Part shown: positions 30,898 to 39,782 of the stretch, piece by piece
Layout: the number at the start of each line of letters is the position of its first letter
Position numbering within the stretch: position 1 is the stretch's first letter
Assembly (NCBI GenBank): GCA_964598695.1
Contig: CAZRDB010000015.1
Location: 1 to 45,313 of the forward strand
Direction of reading: 5' to 3'
DNA: 45,313 bases
DNA from: CAZRDB01 sp964598695
GTDB taxonomy: Bacteria > Armatimonadota > Zipacnadia > UBA1398
Program-made: the position numbers and the translations under genes
Notes under the pieces: generated by a model
Database searches by the model: none
What the model was told of the DNA's origin: nothing
Seen by the model: the letters and a program-made list of their open reading frames with translations, nothing else

Positions 30898-32238
30898 ATG
30901 GAGCCGCTCGATCGGCGGGCGTTTCTCAGGCGCTCCGGGGTCGTTACGGCAGGGCTGTTGGCTGCCTCGGCTGGCTTGGCGACGGGCCGGCGAGCGGTGG
31001 CGGCCGACGAGGAGATCCGGGTCGCGGTGGTGGGGATCAACGGCCGCGGCACGGCCCACATCGCGGGGCTGATGGCGGTGCCGGGGGTCNNNNNNNNNNC
31101 GCTGTGCGACCCCGACGAGACGCTGTTCGAGGATCGCGCGAAGCCGGTTGTGGAGAAGCAGGGCGGCGCGCCGCGCTTCTACACCGACGTGCGCGACCTT
31201 CTCGCGGCGGACGACGTGGACGCGGTGTCGATCGCGACGCCCAACCACTGGCACGCGCTGGCGACGATCTGGGCGTGTCAGGCGGGCAAGGACGTGTACG
31301 TCGAGAAGCCGGGCTCGTGGTGCCTGGACGAGGGCCGGCAGATGGTGAGCGCGGCACGGAAGTACGGGCGGATCGTGCAGCACGGCACGCAGAGCCGCTC
31401 GGAGAGCGCGAAGCGGCGGGCGATCGGGCGGCTGTACGCGGGCGAGATCGGCAGCGTGTACATGGCGCGCTCGCTGTGCTTCAAGACGCGGCGTTCGATC
31501 GGGTACCGGGCGCCGAAGGCCCCGCCGGCCACGCTCCACTGGGACCTGTGGCGTGGTCCGGCGCCGGAGCAGGCGTACCATGAGAACCTGGTTCACTACA
31601 ACTGGCACTGGTTCTGGGACTTCGGCAACGGCGACTACGGCAACCAGGGCGTCCACCAGGCCGACATCGCGCGGTGGGGCCTTGCGAAGGGGCTGCCGAG
31701 CTACGTCCACAGCCGGGGCGGCCGGCTGGGGTACGAGGACCAGGGCGAGACGCCGAACACGCAAGTGGCCGAGTACCAGTACGACGATGGCACGATGCTG
31801 GTGATGGAGGTGCGCGGCCTGCCGAGCAACGGCGAGGAGGGGCTGCGGATCGGCAACTCGTTCTACGGCTCGGAAGGCTGGATGAGCGAGGGCGACGGCT
31901 GGAAGGTCCACCGCGGCTACGAGGGTACGGTTCAGGAGGACGACCCCGGGCGCGAGCTGCCGGCGGTGGGCGGTCCGGGCGCGGACGATCACTTCGCGAA
32001 CTGGATCGGCGCGGTCCGCTCGCGGCGCATCGAGGACCTCAACGCCGAGATCGAGGAGGGTCACCTCTCCTCCGCGCTGTGCCATCTCGCGATGATCTCG
32101 TACCGTCTGCGGCGGGCGCTCACGTTCGACCCGGTGCAGGAGGCCTTCGTCGGCGACGACGAGGCGAACTCGTACCTCCGCCGTGGCGGGGACGGGCGCA
32201 CGCTGCCCGAGGCCTTCCGCATCCCGGAGCGGGTGTAG
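30898..32238 (+). CDS. Gfo/Idh/MocA family oxidoreductase with Tat signal
   Basis: About 446 residues (four unknown because of Ns at 31090-31099) from ATG 30898 with a strong GAGGAGG. The N-terminus is a twin-arginine signal: DRRAFLRRSG, a hydrophobic stretch (VVTAGLLAASAGLATG) and a likely cleavage at AVA-AD. Next is a Rossmann NAD(P)-binding domain (IRVAVVGINGRGTAHI, then LCDPDE), the family EKP motif in DVYVEKPGSW, and a C-terminal beta-sheet domain with VHQADIARWGL and several Trp/His motifs (NWHWFWDFGNGDYGNQ). Exported Gfo/Idh/MocA proteins are abundant in Planctomycetota and may act on sugars with tightly bound cofactor loaded before export. Substrate unknown. Confidence 0.9.
   Translation: MEPLDRRAFLRRSGVVTAGLLAASAGLATGRRAVAADEEIRVAVVGINGRGTAHIAGLMAVPGVXXXXLCDPDETLFEDRAKPVVEKQGGAPRFYTDVRDLLAADDVDAVSIATPNHWHALATIWACQAGKDVYVEKPGSWCLDEGRQMVSAARKYGRIVQHGTQSRSESAKRRAIGRLYAGEIGSVYMARSLCFKTRRSIGYRAPKAPPATLHWDLWRGPAPEQAYHENLVHYNWHWFWDFGNGDYGNQGVHQADIARWGLAKGLPSYVHSRGGRLGYEDQGETPNTQVAEYQYDDGTMLVMEVRGLPSNGEEGLRIGNSFYGSEGWMSEGDGWKVHRGYEGTVQEDDPGRELPAVGGPGADDHFANWIGAVRSRRIEDLNAEIEEGHLSSALCHLAMISYRLRRALTFDPVQEAFVGDDEANSYLRRGGDGRTLPEAFRIPERV
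31090..31099. other. assembly gap (10 N) inside the Gfo/Idh/MocA gene
   Basis: Ten Ns follow the codons for AVPGV and precede LCDPDE. The reading frame continues across, and the four unknown residues are the number expected in this family between the second strand and the LCD motif, so the gap is probably close to its real length. No duplicated flank is seen here. Confidence 0.9.
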
Positions 32239-32281
32239 TCTCGCGCCGCACAGAGGCGGCGAGAGCGATGGAACGGACCCC

Positions 32282-33262
32282 ATGGCAGAGCGGGCTCCGC
32301 TGACAGTCATCACGTGCTGCTACAACCCGGACCCCCAACTCCTGCGCGAGGCGCTGGAGTCGGTCGCGGGGCAGACGGTGCTGCCGGTCTGCCTGATCCT
32401 CGTGGACGACGGCTCCGACCCGCCGCTCCCGATGCCGGAGGGCGACTTCCCGTTCCCCATCCGGCTCGTGCGCCACGAGGAGAACCGCAAGCTGGCGACG
32501 GCGCTCAACACGGGTGTCGCGGCCGCCGAGACCGAGCTGGTGGCCTTCGTTGACGCCGACGACCGCTGGCTGCCGGAGAAGATCGAGCGGCAGGTCGCCC
32601 TGTGGCGTGAGCGAGGCGCCGATCTCGCGCTGATCGCGACGCGGCCCCACGTGCTCGACGCGGAGCGCGACGTGGTGGTCGACGGCGGCCGGGGCACAGG
32701 GGCGGCGCTGCTCGACTTCGCGCAGGTGCTGCGCAAGGAGCGGTTCACGGGCTGGTCGACGGTGCTGCTGTCACGCGCGCGGTACCTCGAGGCGGGCGGC
32801 TGCAACACGGCTCTGCCCAAGTGCCAGGACTGGGACTTCTGGCTGCGGGCCACCGCGCTGGGCCGGCCGGTGGCGCTCATCGAGAGGCCGCTCGTGGTCT
32901 ACCGGTACGACGCCCGCTCGTACGCGGCCGCACCCGTGGCGCTGGAGGTGTTCCGCCACTGGCGGAAGGCCTCGGAGGAGGGGACGGCCCCTGCCGTCGA
33001 CCCGAGCGAGCTGGGCCGGCTGAGCCAGCACCACCTGCTCAACTACGCCTATCGGGCCATCGCTGCCGGGAGCGCACGCGACGCGATGCCGGCGCTCGAG
33101 GAGTGTCTCCGCGAGCCGCACGGGTCGCGGAGGAACCGCGCTCTCGCACGGTTGGCGCGCCTCGCGCCCGGGCTGTTCGCGGCGGCGGTCGCCTACCGGA
33201 AGATGGCGACGGGTCGGATGGCGTGGCGTCTGAGGCCGAGGGATCCGCGATGGGCGCGGTAG
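32282..33262 (+). CDS. GT2-family glycosyltransferase
   Basis: 326 residues from ATG 32282. GT-A fold: LTVITCCYNPDPQLLREALESV, LILVDDGSDPP, RKLATALNTGVAAAETELVAFVDADDRWLPEKIERQV with the DAD metal-binding motif, and QDWDFWLRATALG, with the acceptor-side Asp of ED/QDWD motifs. The family transfers a sugar from a nucleotide donor, usually inverting. A C-terminal helical part (about 240-326) ends in a basic segment. No membrane helix is present. It overlaps the next gene by 13 bases, so the two are co-translated within the polysaccharide locus. Confidence 0.9.
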   Translation: MAERAPLTVITCCYNPDPQLLREALESVAGQTVLPVCLILVDDGSDPPLPMPEGDFPFPIRLVRHEENRKLATALNTGVAAAETELVAFVDADDRWLPEKIERQVALWRERGADLALIATRPHVLDAERDVVVDGGRGTGAALLDFAQVLRKERFTGWSTVLLSRARYLEAGGCNTALPKCQDWDFWLRATALGRPVALIERPLVVYRYDARSYAAAPVALEVFRHWRKASEEGTAPAVDPSELGRLSQHHLLNYAYRAIAAGSARDAMPALEECLREPHGSRRNRALARLARLAPGLFAAAVAYRKMATGRMAWRLRPRDPRWAR

Positions 33263-34539
33263 ACCTCCCGGACATCGGCTCCCTCCGCGACCGGCGCGAC
33301 GCGGGCGATCGGCTGACCGGCTACGACCGCCTGGCGCGTGCCGGGCTGGTGGTGTCGCTGTTCGGGTGCATCCTGAACTACCCGAAGTGGCCGTTCGGGA
33401 CGACGCCGGCCGACATCTTCACGGTCGCGGGGATCCTCCTGATGATGTGCGGGGGGATGTCGCGTCGCGTGCGGGTGCCGGCGGCGGTGTGGATCGGCAT
33501 CTGGCTGATGCTGATCAGCGGCCTGACGCCGATGCTGTTCGCCACCGGCGCGGGCGAGGCGTTCGCGACGGTGCTGAAGCTGGCGTACCTGTTCTGGTGG
33601 GCTGCGCTGGGCGCGGCGACGGTCCGACGGCTGGCCGGCCACGCGGGGACGGCGCACCTGGTGGGCTGGGTGCTGACGCTGGCCGCGCTGACGGTGGTGT
33701 TCGCGCCGGTCCTGCGCCGGCTGCCGCTTCTGGCGCTGCTGATCGCGCCGACCGAGTATCGCGCGGCGGGCACGTTCGAGAACCCGAACATGACCTCGGC
33801 CTTCCTGTTCGCGGGGTTCCTGTACCTGCCGCTCGGCTGGGGGGCGCGCAGCCTGGTGCCGGGGCTCGTCGGGCGGCTGGCGGTACTGGTGGCGTTCACC
33901 ATGACCGGTAGCTTCGGTGGGGTGCTGGCGCTGGCGGCGGCGGCGGCGTGGCTGGCCGTGGGCTGGATGGCGCGGAGCCCGGGGCCCTGGCGTGGGTTGC
34001 TGCTGACGGGTGCGGCCGGGGCGATGCTCGGGGGTCTGGTGTTTGTCAGTCTGGTCCCGGCGGTCGCGCTGCCGCTTGCGCCGCTCGCCGATTCCGTCTT
34101 CCCCGGACGCGACTTCCGCAGCTCGGTGACCGATCGGATCCACAACACGGGATCGACGCTCGAGGTGTGGCGGCAGTCGCCGTTTCTCGGGCAGGGGGCG
34201 GGCCTGCTGGGCACGCGGCAGCGGGAGGCACACCTCGTCGGCTGGGGCGGCCACAACGAGTTCGCGACGACCCTGGCCGAGCGGGGGGTGTTGGGGTTCG
34301 TGGGTCTCGCCGCGTTGCTCGGGATGAGCGTACTGCGGGGCGTCCGCGGGATGGACGCCACGGAGGGCGTCGACCGGTCGCTGTTCACGCGGCACCTCGC
34401 GTGCCTCCTCGGCCTCTGCGCGTACGGGACCTCGCACGACGTGATCCACCACCGTATCCTCTGGGTCGTGCTTCTGCTACTCTGGGCGCTGCCGGCGGCC
34501 GAGGAGGCCTTCGCGGATGAGGCGACGGAGCCGAGCTAG
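33250..34539 (+). CDS. O-antigen ligase/polymerase-type (Wzy/WaaL) membrane protein
   Basis: 429 residues from ATG 33250, overlapping the GT2 gene end. Ten or more hydrophobic helices run through the protein. Diagnostic Wzy_C/O-antigen-ligase features are GTFENPNMTSAFLFAGF, a large periplasmic loop beginning SLVPAVALPLAPLADSVFPG with NTGSTLEVWRQSPFLGQGAGLLGTRQREAH, and GGHNEFATTLAERGVLGFVGL. The Arg/His in this loop act on lipid-linked glycans in known members. It likely polymerises repeat units or ligates the chain, the partner of the flippase encoded at 21158. A 171-base gap follows with no supported gene. Confidence 0.87.
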   Translation: MGAVDLPDIGSLRDRRDAGDRLTGYDRLARAGLVVSLFGCILNYPKWPFGTTPADIFTVAGILLMMCGGMSRRVRVPAAVWIGIWLMLISGLTPMLFATGAGEAFATVLKLAYLFWWAALGAATVRRLAGHAGTAHLVGWVLTLAALTVVFAPVLRRLPLLALLIAPTEYRAAGTFENPNMTSAFLFAGFLYLPLGWGARSLVPGLVGRLAVLVAFTMTGSFGGVLALAAAAAWLAVGWMARSPGPWRGLLLTGAAGAMLGGLVFVSLVPAVALPLAPLADSVFPGRDFRSSVTDRIHNTGSTLEVWRQSPFLGQGAGLLGTRQREAHLVGWGGHNEFATTLAERGVLGFVGLAALLGMSVLRGVRGMDATEGVDRSLFTRHLACLLGLCAYGTSHDVIHHRILWVVLLLLWALPAAEEAFADEATEPS

Positions 34540-34710
34540 AGCAGTTCCCGTACGTTCTCGCGCGCACGAGCGAAGAGCGACAACCGCTCAGGGCGAGCGG
34601 AAGGACGAGCACTCGACAGACGGCCGCTCGCCGCTGGCGCCTGCACGGGCTCTCGGGAGCCGCTCGAGCGGGTCGTCGAGCGAGATGGACGGCACGAACG
34701 GAGGAGTGCG

Positions 34711-35892
34711 GTGGCCGAGTCTGCCGCGGTCGCGGACTCTCTCAGCGAGGCCCAGTACGCCGCGCTCAGTCTGGGCGCGCCGGTCGAGCGCATCGTCTTC
34801 GCCCCCTACCGTGCCTGCCTCGTAGGGGCCCACATCGACCACCAGGGCGGCACGATCACCGGCTTCGCGCTCGGCCAGGGCCTGGCCCTGGGCTACCGGG
34901 CGATCGAGGAGCCGGTGGTGCGGCTGACCAGCGCCGATCTGCCGGGTGCGGTCGCGCTGCCGATCGGACCCGGAGCGCCTGAGAGTGACGGAGTCCCGTG
35001 GGCGCCGTTCGTGCGCGGCGCGATCGACCTCGCCGCTCCCGCCGCAGGCGGTCTGGCCGGTGTGGTTGCCGGCAGCCTGCCCTCGGGGGGCCTCAGCTCC
35101 TCCGCGGCGTTCTCCCTGGCCCTGCTCTCCGCGCTCGGTGACGTCGCGCAGGGGTGCGCGGAGCCTGCGGAACTCGCGCGGGCGGCGGTGCGGATCGAGC
35201 ACGAGTACGTCGGCGTGAAGTGCGGGCTGATGGATCCGACGGTCATCGCGAACGCGCGCGCCGACCACATGGTGGTGCTCGACTGCGCGACGGGGTCCGT
35301 GTCGGTTGAGCCGGGCCCGCGGGTCGCGATCGTCGCGGTGTACTCGGGGCTGAAGCGCTCGCTCGTCTCGACCGGCTTCAACAACCGGACCGACGAGTGC
35401 CGCCGTGCGGCGGCCCAGCTCGCGGCGGCGGCGGGCTGGGGGAGCGAGGTCCATCGCCTCGGCGATCTCCCCCGTGCGCTGATCGCCGCCCACCTGGGCG
35501 ACCTCCCGGCCGACCTTGGCCGACGGGCGCGCCACTTCCTCACCGAATGCGAGCGGGTGGACCGGGCGCTGGCGGCGTGGCGGGCGTCCGATCTGGAGGA
35601 GTTCGGGCGCTGCGCGACCGAGTCGTCGCGCAGCAGCATCGAGAACTACGAGACGGGCACGGAGGAGTTGGCGACGCTGGCACGGATCCTCCAGGATACG
35701 CCGGGGGTGTACGGCGCCCGGTTCGCGGGGGGCGGCTTCGGCGGCTTCTGCATCGCGGTCGCCGACGCCGAGCGCGCGCCCGAGGCGGCCGATCGGGCCG
35801 TCGAGCGGTACCGCCGGAGTGGGGCGCCGCACGCCGGCCACGCGTTCGCGGTGGTCTCGGCGCCGTCGGCCGGCCTGCGCTGGATCGCCTGA
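34711..35892 (+). CDS. GHMP sugar kinase, galacturonokinase/galactokinase-like
   Basis: 393 residues from GTG 34711 with GGAGG upstream. GHMP motifs: APYRACLVGAHIDHQGG (31-47, in place of the GalK GRVNLIGEHTDYNGG), LPSGGLSSSAAF (phosphate loop), GLMDPTVIANA with the catalytic-type Asp, and the C-terminal GVYGARFAGGGFGGFCIA. The AHIDHQGG and SSIENYE segments resemble plant galacturonic-acid kinase (as I recall its sequence) more than bacterial GalK. The enzyme would phosphorylate C1 of galacturonate, galactose or a similar sugar. The nucleotidyltransferase encoded 31 bases downstream could then make the NDP-sugar for glycan synthesis. Substrate is inferred. Confidence 0.8.
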   Translation: MAESAAVADSLSEAQYAALSLGAPVERIVFAPYRACLVGAHIDHQGGTITGFALGQGLALGYRAIEEPVVRLTSADLPGAVALPIGPGAPESDGVPWAPFVRGAIDLAAPAAGGLAGVVAGSLPSGGLSSSAAFSLALLSALGDVAQGCAEPAELARAAVRIEHEYVGVKCGLMDPTVIANARADHMVVLDCATGSVSVEPGPRVAIVAVYSGLKRSLVSTGFNNRTDECRRAAAQLAAAAGWGSEVHRLGDLPRALIAAHLGDLPADLGRRARHFLTECERVDRALAAWRASDLEEFGRCATESSRSSIENYETGTEELATLARILQDTPGVYGARFAGGGFGGFCIAVADAERAPEAADRAVERYRRSGAPHAGHAFAVVSAPSAGLRWIA

Positions 35893-35922
35893 GGCCACGA
35901 GCGCACGGAAGGAGCAGTCGCG

Positions 35923-36657
35923 ATGCGAGCGATCGTGCTCGCCGCGGGTTTCGGCACGCGGATGGGTGAGGTTGGGCGGACGACGCCCAAGGGGCTGATG
36001 GACCTCGGGGGGCGGACGGTGCTGGGCGAGCTGCTCGGCGACCTGGACCGCCACCCGCTGATCGAGCGCATCGCGGTGGTGACCAACGGGCTGTTCGAGG
36101 CGCAGTACGCGGGGTGGCTGGCGGAGCACGCTCCGGCGACGCCGTGCGAGCTGTTCTCCGACGGGGTGCGAACGCCGGCCGAGCGGCTCGGAGCGACCGG
36201 CGACCTCGAGTGGCTGCTCGCGCGGCGCGGTCGGGAGGCCTCGGTGCTCCTGGCCTCGGACAACCTGTACACCTTCCCCGTCACGGGGATCGCCGAGGCG
36301 CTGGACCGGACGGGCCTCTGCCAGGTCTGTGTGATGCGGGAGGACGACCCGGCGGCGCAACGCGCGGCGGGCGGGGTGTTGCTCGACGAGACGGGCCGGA
36401 TCGTGAAGATGGTCGAGAAGCCCCAGACGCCCTTCTCCAACCTCGTGACGCCGCCCCTGTATGCCTACACGGAGGAGGCGCTGGAGCTGGTTCCGGCGTA
36501 CCTCGCGGATGGTGGCAACCCGGACGCGCCGGGCCACCTGTGCGCGTGGCTGGCGACGCGGGTCGCGGTGCTGGCCTGGCGCCCAGAGGGCGCGCGCGTG
36601 GACATCGGCAGCCTCGCCAAGCTCGAGGAGGCGCGTCGGATGCTCGCGAGCGGCTGA
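35923..36657 (+). CDS. sugar-1-phosphate nucleotidyltransferase
   Basis: 244 residues from ATG 35923 with GGAAGGAG eight bases upstream. The N-terminus has the NTP-transferase signature IVLAAGFGTRMGEVGRTTPKGLMDLGG, followed by VVTNGLFEAQ, a LLASDNLYTF metal-binding Asp region, VKMVEKPQTPFSNL and a C-terminal VDIGSLAKLEEA segment typical of GalU/RmlA-like enzymes. It condenses a sugar 1-phosphate with NTP to give NDP-sugar and pyrophosphate. It is short, lacking the C-terminal beta-helix of GlmU-type enzymes. Its position right after the sugar kinase gene suggests a two-step salvage or activation route. Confidence 0.88.
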   Translation: MRAIVLAAGFGTRMGEVGRTTPKGLMDLGGRTVLGELLGDLDRHPLIERIAVVTNGLFEAQYAGWLAEHAPATPCELFSDGVRTPAERLGATGDLEWLLARRGREASVLLASDNLYTFPVTGIAEALDRTGLCQVCVMREDDPAAQRAAGGVLLDETGRIVKMVEKPQTPFSNLVTPPLYAYTEEALELVPAYLADGGNPDAPGHLCAWLATRVAVLAWRPEGARVDIGSLAKLEEARRMLASG

Positions 36658-36702
36658 CGACGCACCGCCGGGCGCGCGGGCGAAGGGGCAGGCACGAGCA
36701 CC

Positions 36703-38529
36703 ATGTTGCGGCAGGAGTCCTTCTACCTGGAGGCCGGCGCGGGCGTCGCGCTGGCGACCGCGTGGCACCCGGCCTCGGCCGACCGAGACACGGGCGCCGG
36801 TCTCCTGTTCTGCCCCCCGCTCCTCCAGGAGGAGCAGTTCGCCCGCCCCGTGCTGGTGGCGCTGGCGCGCGACCTGGCCGAGGCGGGGGTGAGCGTGCTG
36901 CGGTTCGACTACCCGGGAACGGGCGACTCGACGGGGGACGCGGCGGAGCTGGGCGAGGGGGACCTGCTGGCGGCGATCGCGCTCGAGCTGGCGGTGCTGC
37001 GGGCCGCCGTGCCGGGCGAGATCGCGCTGCTGGGGGGCCGTTGGGGGGCGGCGCTCGCGCGGCTCGCGGCGAGCCGGTGTCCCGAGGTGGCTCGGCTGGT
37101 GCTGATCGACCCCGTGTTCGAGGTCGGGGCCTTCCTGGGCGAGGTGCTGCGTGGCAAGGTCACCCAGCAGACGGTGCAGTGCGGCGCGGTGACCATGAAC
37201 CGGGCCGCGATGCAGGAGGAACTGGCGGCGGGCCGCGCGCTCGAGGTGTACGGCTATCCCCTGTCGGCGCGCCTGTACGAGGAGACGCTCGAACGCGGCG
37301 CGGTGGAGCCGGGGGCCGAGCGGATCTGCCCGACCCTGGTCGTCCGCATGACGGAGCGCGGGCGGGGGAAGCCGGAGGATGGCGGTCCGCGGCTCGGGGA
37401 GCTGTTGAGCGACACGCGGGTCGACGCGGACGGCGTCGAGCGCGAGGTGCTGCTCTTCGACGAGTCGATCTGGAAGGAACCGAAGGCGTGGCGGCCGGCC
37501 CGACCCGAGCTGCGCGACCTCGTGCTCGAGTGGGTTGCGCCGGCGCCGCCGGGGCCGCTGCCGCGCGCGGGTGTGCCGCCGAGCGGAGGGAAGCGCGCCG
37601 TCGGGAGCGTCGCGCGGGCAAACGGCTGCACCGAGCGGCTGGTGGCGTTCGAGGCGGAGGGGTCCACGCTGCGCGGGGTACTGCACACGCCGGCGGCCGG
37701 GGCGGCTCCCGGTCCGGCGGTGCTGATGCTCCCGGCGGGCGTGGTCGGGCGGAGCGGGCCGGGCGGGCTGTACACGGTGCTGGCCCGCGCGCTCGCCACG
37801 GCGGGGTGGCCGGTGCTGCGGGTCGATCTCTCGGGGCTCGGCGAGGCCGACGGGGCGCTCGCGGCGTCGACGCGTTGGGCGGCGTTCCGGCAGCTCGAGG
37901 AGGGGCTCCACCTGCCGGAGATCCTCGTGGCGGCCGCCTGGCTGCGGCGCGAGACGGGGGCCGGGAGCGTGGCGCCGCTCGGGCTCTGCGGGAGCGGAGT
38001 GACGGCGGCGATGGCGGCGGCGCAGGAGCCGACCGCGGCCGGCTGTCTGCTGCTCAACCCGCAGTTCATGCTGACCGACGTGGACGAAAGCGGCCAGCGG
38101 GGCGGGGCCGTCTTCGGCGAGGCGTACGTGCAGGCGCTGGTGCCGAAGCTGCTCAGGGGGCGCTCGCTGTGGCGGCTGATCACGTTGCGGAGCGACTGGC
38201 GGAAGATCGGGCGGGCTCTCGCGGATGTCGCGCGGTCCCGGCTCGCGGGAGGCAGGAAGGTGCATCCGTTCCTGAACCTGCGGCTCGTGGAATCGCTTGC
38301 GCGGTGCCACGCGCGCAAGCGGGCTATACTCATCGTGTTGGGCGAGTGGGACGACAACCGGCTGAAGTACGAGGCGGAGTACGTGGGCAAGGCGCTGCGC
38401 CAGCGGCGGTACGCCTGCGCGCACGAGCGCGCGGAGATCGCGCGGGGCGACCACAACTTTACGGGCGTGGAGGCCCGAGCCGCGCTGATCGAGACGCTGA
38501 CGCGCTGGCTTCGGGCACGGGGGAGCTAG
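36703..38529 (+). CDS. tandem alpha/beta-hydrolase, exosortase-A-associated hydrolase-like fusion
   Basis: 608 residues from ATG 36703. Two alpha/beta-hydrolase domains are joined by a Pro-rich linker. Domain 1 (about 1-275) has FCPPLLQEEQFARPVLVALAR, LRFDYPGTGDSTGD and LLGGRWGAALA, where the nucleophile position of GxSxG is Arg113. Domain 2 (about 305-608) has VLMLPAGVVGRSGPGGLYTVLARALA, LRVDLSGLGEADG, LGLCGSGVTAAMA with Cys429 at the nucleophile elbow, and a final GDHNFTG with the His. These match the two separate hydrolases often found with exosortase-A polysaccharide loci (GxRxG type and GLC type), here fused. It precedes an acyl carrier protein, so a thioesterase or acyltransferase role is plausible; the first domain is probably non-catalytic. 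Confidence 0.75.
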   Translation: MLRQESFYLEAGAGVALATAWHPASADRDTGAGLLFCPPLLQEEQFARPVLVALARDLAEAGVSVLRFDYPGTGDSTGDAAELGEGDLLAAIALELAVLRAAVPGEIALLGGRWGAALARLAASRCPEVARLVLIDPVFEVGAFLGEVLRGKVTQQTVQCGAVTMNRAAMQEELAAGRALEVYGYPLSARLYEETLERGAVEPGAERICPTLVVRMTERGRGKPEDGGPRLGELLSDTRVDADGVEREVLLFDESIWKEPKAWRPARPELRDLVLEWVAPAPPGPLPRAGVPPSGGKRAVGSVARANGCTERLVAFEAEGSTLRGVLHTPAAGAAPGPAVLMLPAGVVGRSGPGGLYTVLARALATAGWPVLRVDLSGLGEADGALAASTRWAAFRQLEEGLHLPEILVAAAWLRRETGAGSVAPLGLCGSGVTAAMAAAQEPTAAGCLLLNPQFMLTDVDESGQRGGAVFGEAYVQALVPKLLRGRSLWRLITLRSDWRKIGRALADVARSRLAGGRKVHPFLNLRLVESLARCHARKRAILIVLGEWDDNRLKYEAEYVGKALRQRRYACAHERAEIARGDHNFTGVEARAALIETLTRWLRARGS

Positions 38530-38556
38530 GGCGGGACGAGCAGAGAGGCGAGGCGC

Positions 38557-38811
38557 GTGGATACCGCACAGACCATTCGCGAGTTCGTGATCGAGAGCTT
38601 CCTGTACGGCGCCGAGGACACGGGGCTCACGGCCGAGACCTCGCTTCTCGGCGCGGGCTACGTCGACTCCACCGGGGTGCTGGAGATCATCGCGTTCCTC
38701 GAGAAGACCTTCGGGATCGCCGTCGAGGACGAGGAGATGGTGCCCGCGAACCTGGACTCGATCGCGCGGATGACGGCCTACGTCGGCCGCAAGCGCGGGG
38801 AAGGGGCCTGA
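38557..38811 (+). CDS. acyl carrier protein
   Basis: 84 residues from GTG 38557. Four-helix carrier fold with the phosphopantetheine Ser38 in GAGYVDSTGVLEIIAFLEKTFGI, and an acidic second half (VEDEEMVPANLDSI). The DST sequence replaces the usual DSL. It would carry an acyl or aminoacyl group as a thioester loaded by an AMP-forming ligase, such as the one encoded at 43962, although that gene is on the other strand. The next gene starts 2 bases after its stop, so the two are coupled. Confidence 0.9.
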   Translation: MDTAQTIREFVIESFLYGAEDTGLTAETSLLGAGYVDSTGVLEIIAFLEKTFGIAVEDEEMVPANLDSIARMTAYVGRKRGEGA

Positions 38812-38813
38812 CC

Positions 38814-39782
38814 ATGGGCTTCACACGGGACGCGCTGACGCTCGACTGCCCGGCCGTGGTCGAGCGGCTGACCGGGTGGCTGCGGCAGGCCGTGGGCCGG
38901 GGCCTCCGCCGCCGCGGGGCAGTGGTCTGCGTCAGCGGGGGCATCGACTCGGCCGTGACGTTCGCGCTGGCGGTGCGCGCGTTCGGTCCGGAGCGGATCT
39001 TCGCGCTCGCGCTACCCGAGAAGGAGTCGAGCCCGGAGAGCCTGACGTATGCTCGGACGCTGGTCGAGACGGCCGGCGTCCCGCTCGAGGTCGAGGAGAT
39101 CACCGGGGCGCTCGAGGCGCACCGCTGCTACAGCGAGCGCGACGCGGCCTTTGCGCGTGCCGTGCCCGGCTACGGCCGGGGCTGGCGGGCGAAGCTGGTG
39201 CTGGGCGAGGGGCTGCTCGAGACGAGCCGGCTGAACGTCTACTACGTCGAGGCGGAGAGCCCGACGGGCGAGAGCGTGCGGGCGCGGCTCTCGACGGCGG
39301 ATTTCCTGCAGGTGGTCGCCGCCTCGAACCTCAAGCAGCGGACGCGGATGACGCGGGGCTACTACCACGCCGAGCGCCTCAACTACGCGTTCGTCGGCTC
39401 ACACAATCGCGACGAGTACCTCCTCGGCTTCAGCGTGCGGTACGGCGACATCGGCGTGGACTGCCTTCCGCTCGAGAGCTTCTACAAGGTGCAGGTGTAC
39501 CAGCTCGCGCGCTACCTCGGCGTGCCCGAGGAGATCATCGCCCGGACACCGAGCTCGGACACCTACAGCGCGGCCCAGAGCCAGGAGGAGTTCTTCTTCG
39601 CCCTGCCGTTCGAGCTGCTCGACCTGCTGCTGTGCGCCTGGGAGCGCCGCGTTGCCGCGGCCGAGGCGGCCGCGGAGGCCGGCCTCACGCCGGAGCAGGT
39701 CGAGCGGGCGTACCAGGACTTCGCCTCGAAGGTGCGGGCGACGGGCCATATGCGCGAGCTGCCGGCCCGCTGGGAGGAGTAG
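38814..39782 (+). CDS. NAD synthase-like (N-type ATP pyrophosphatase) enzyme
   Basis: 322 residues from ATG 38814. The pyrophosphatase P-loop SGGIDSA lies at 41-47. Further NadE features are NLKQRTRMTRGYYHAERLNY, VGSHNRDEYLLGF, VRYGDIGVDCLPLESFYKVQVYQLARYLGVPEEIIARTPSSDTY and a C-terminal helical part. Canonical NadE has GTGNKSEYLLGY and PSADLW, so several NAD-pocket positions differ. The enzyme likely adenylates a carboxylate and forms an amide, but the substrate may be carrier-bound or a sugar acid rather than nicotinate adenine dinucleotide, judging by its coupling to the carrier protein gene. No glutaminase domain is present. Confidence 0.78.
   Translation: MGFTRDALTLDCPAVVERLTGWLRQAVGRGLRRRGAVVCVSGGIDSAVTFALAVRAFGPERIFALALPEKESSPESLTYARTLVETAGVPLEVEEITGALEAHRCYSERDAAFARAVPGYGRGWRAKLVLGEGLLETSRLNVYYVEAESPTGESVRARLSTADFLQVVAASNLKQRTRMTRGYYHAERLNYAFVGSHNRDEYLLGFSVRYGDIGVDCLPLESFYKVQVYQLARYLGVPEEIIARTPSSDTYSAAQSQEEFFFALPFELLDLLLCAWERRVAAAEAAAEAGLTPEQVERAYQDFASKVRATGHMRELPARWEE

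Noticed and set aside
38297..38330. TTGCGC...TATACT promoter-like pair inside the hydrolase gene
   Set aside because: The 22-base spacing is too long and it sits within codons of a conserved domain.
34588..38454. 1288-residue minus-strand open frame opposite the kinase and hydrolase genes
   Set aside because: It lies antisense to well-supported genes and its sequence is repetitive and charged without domains.
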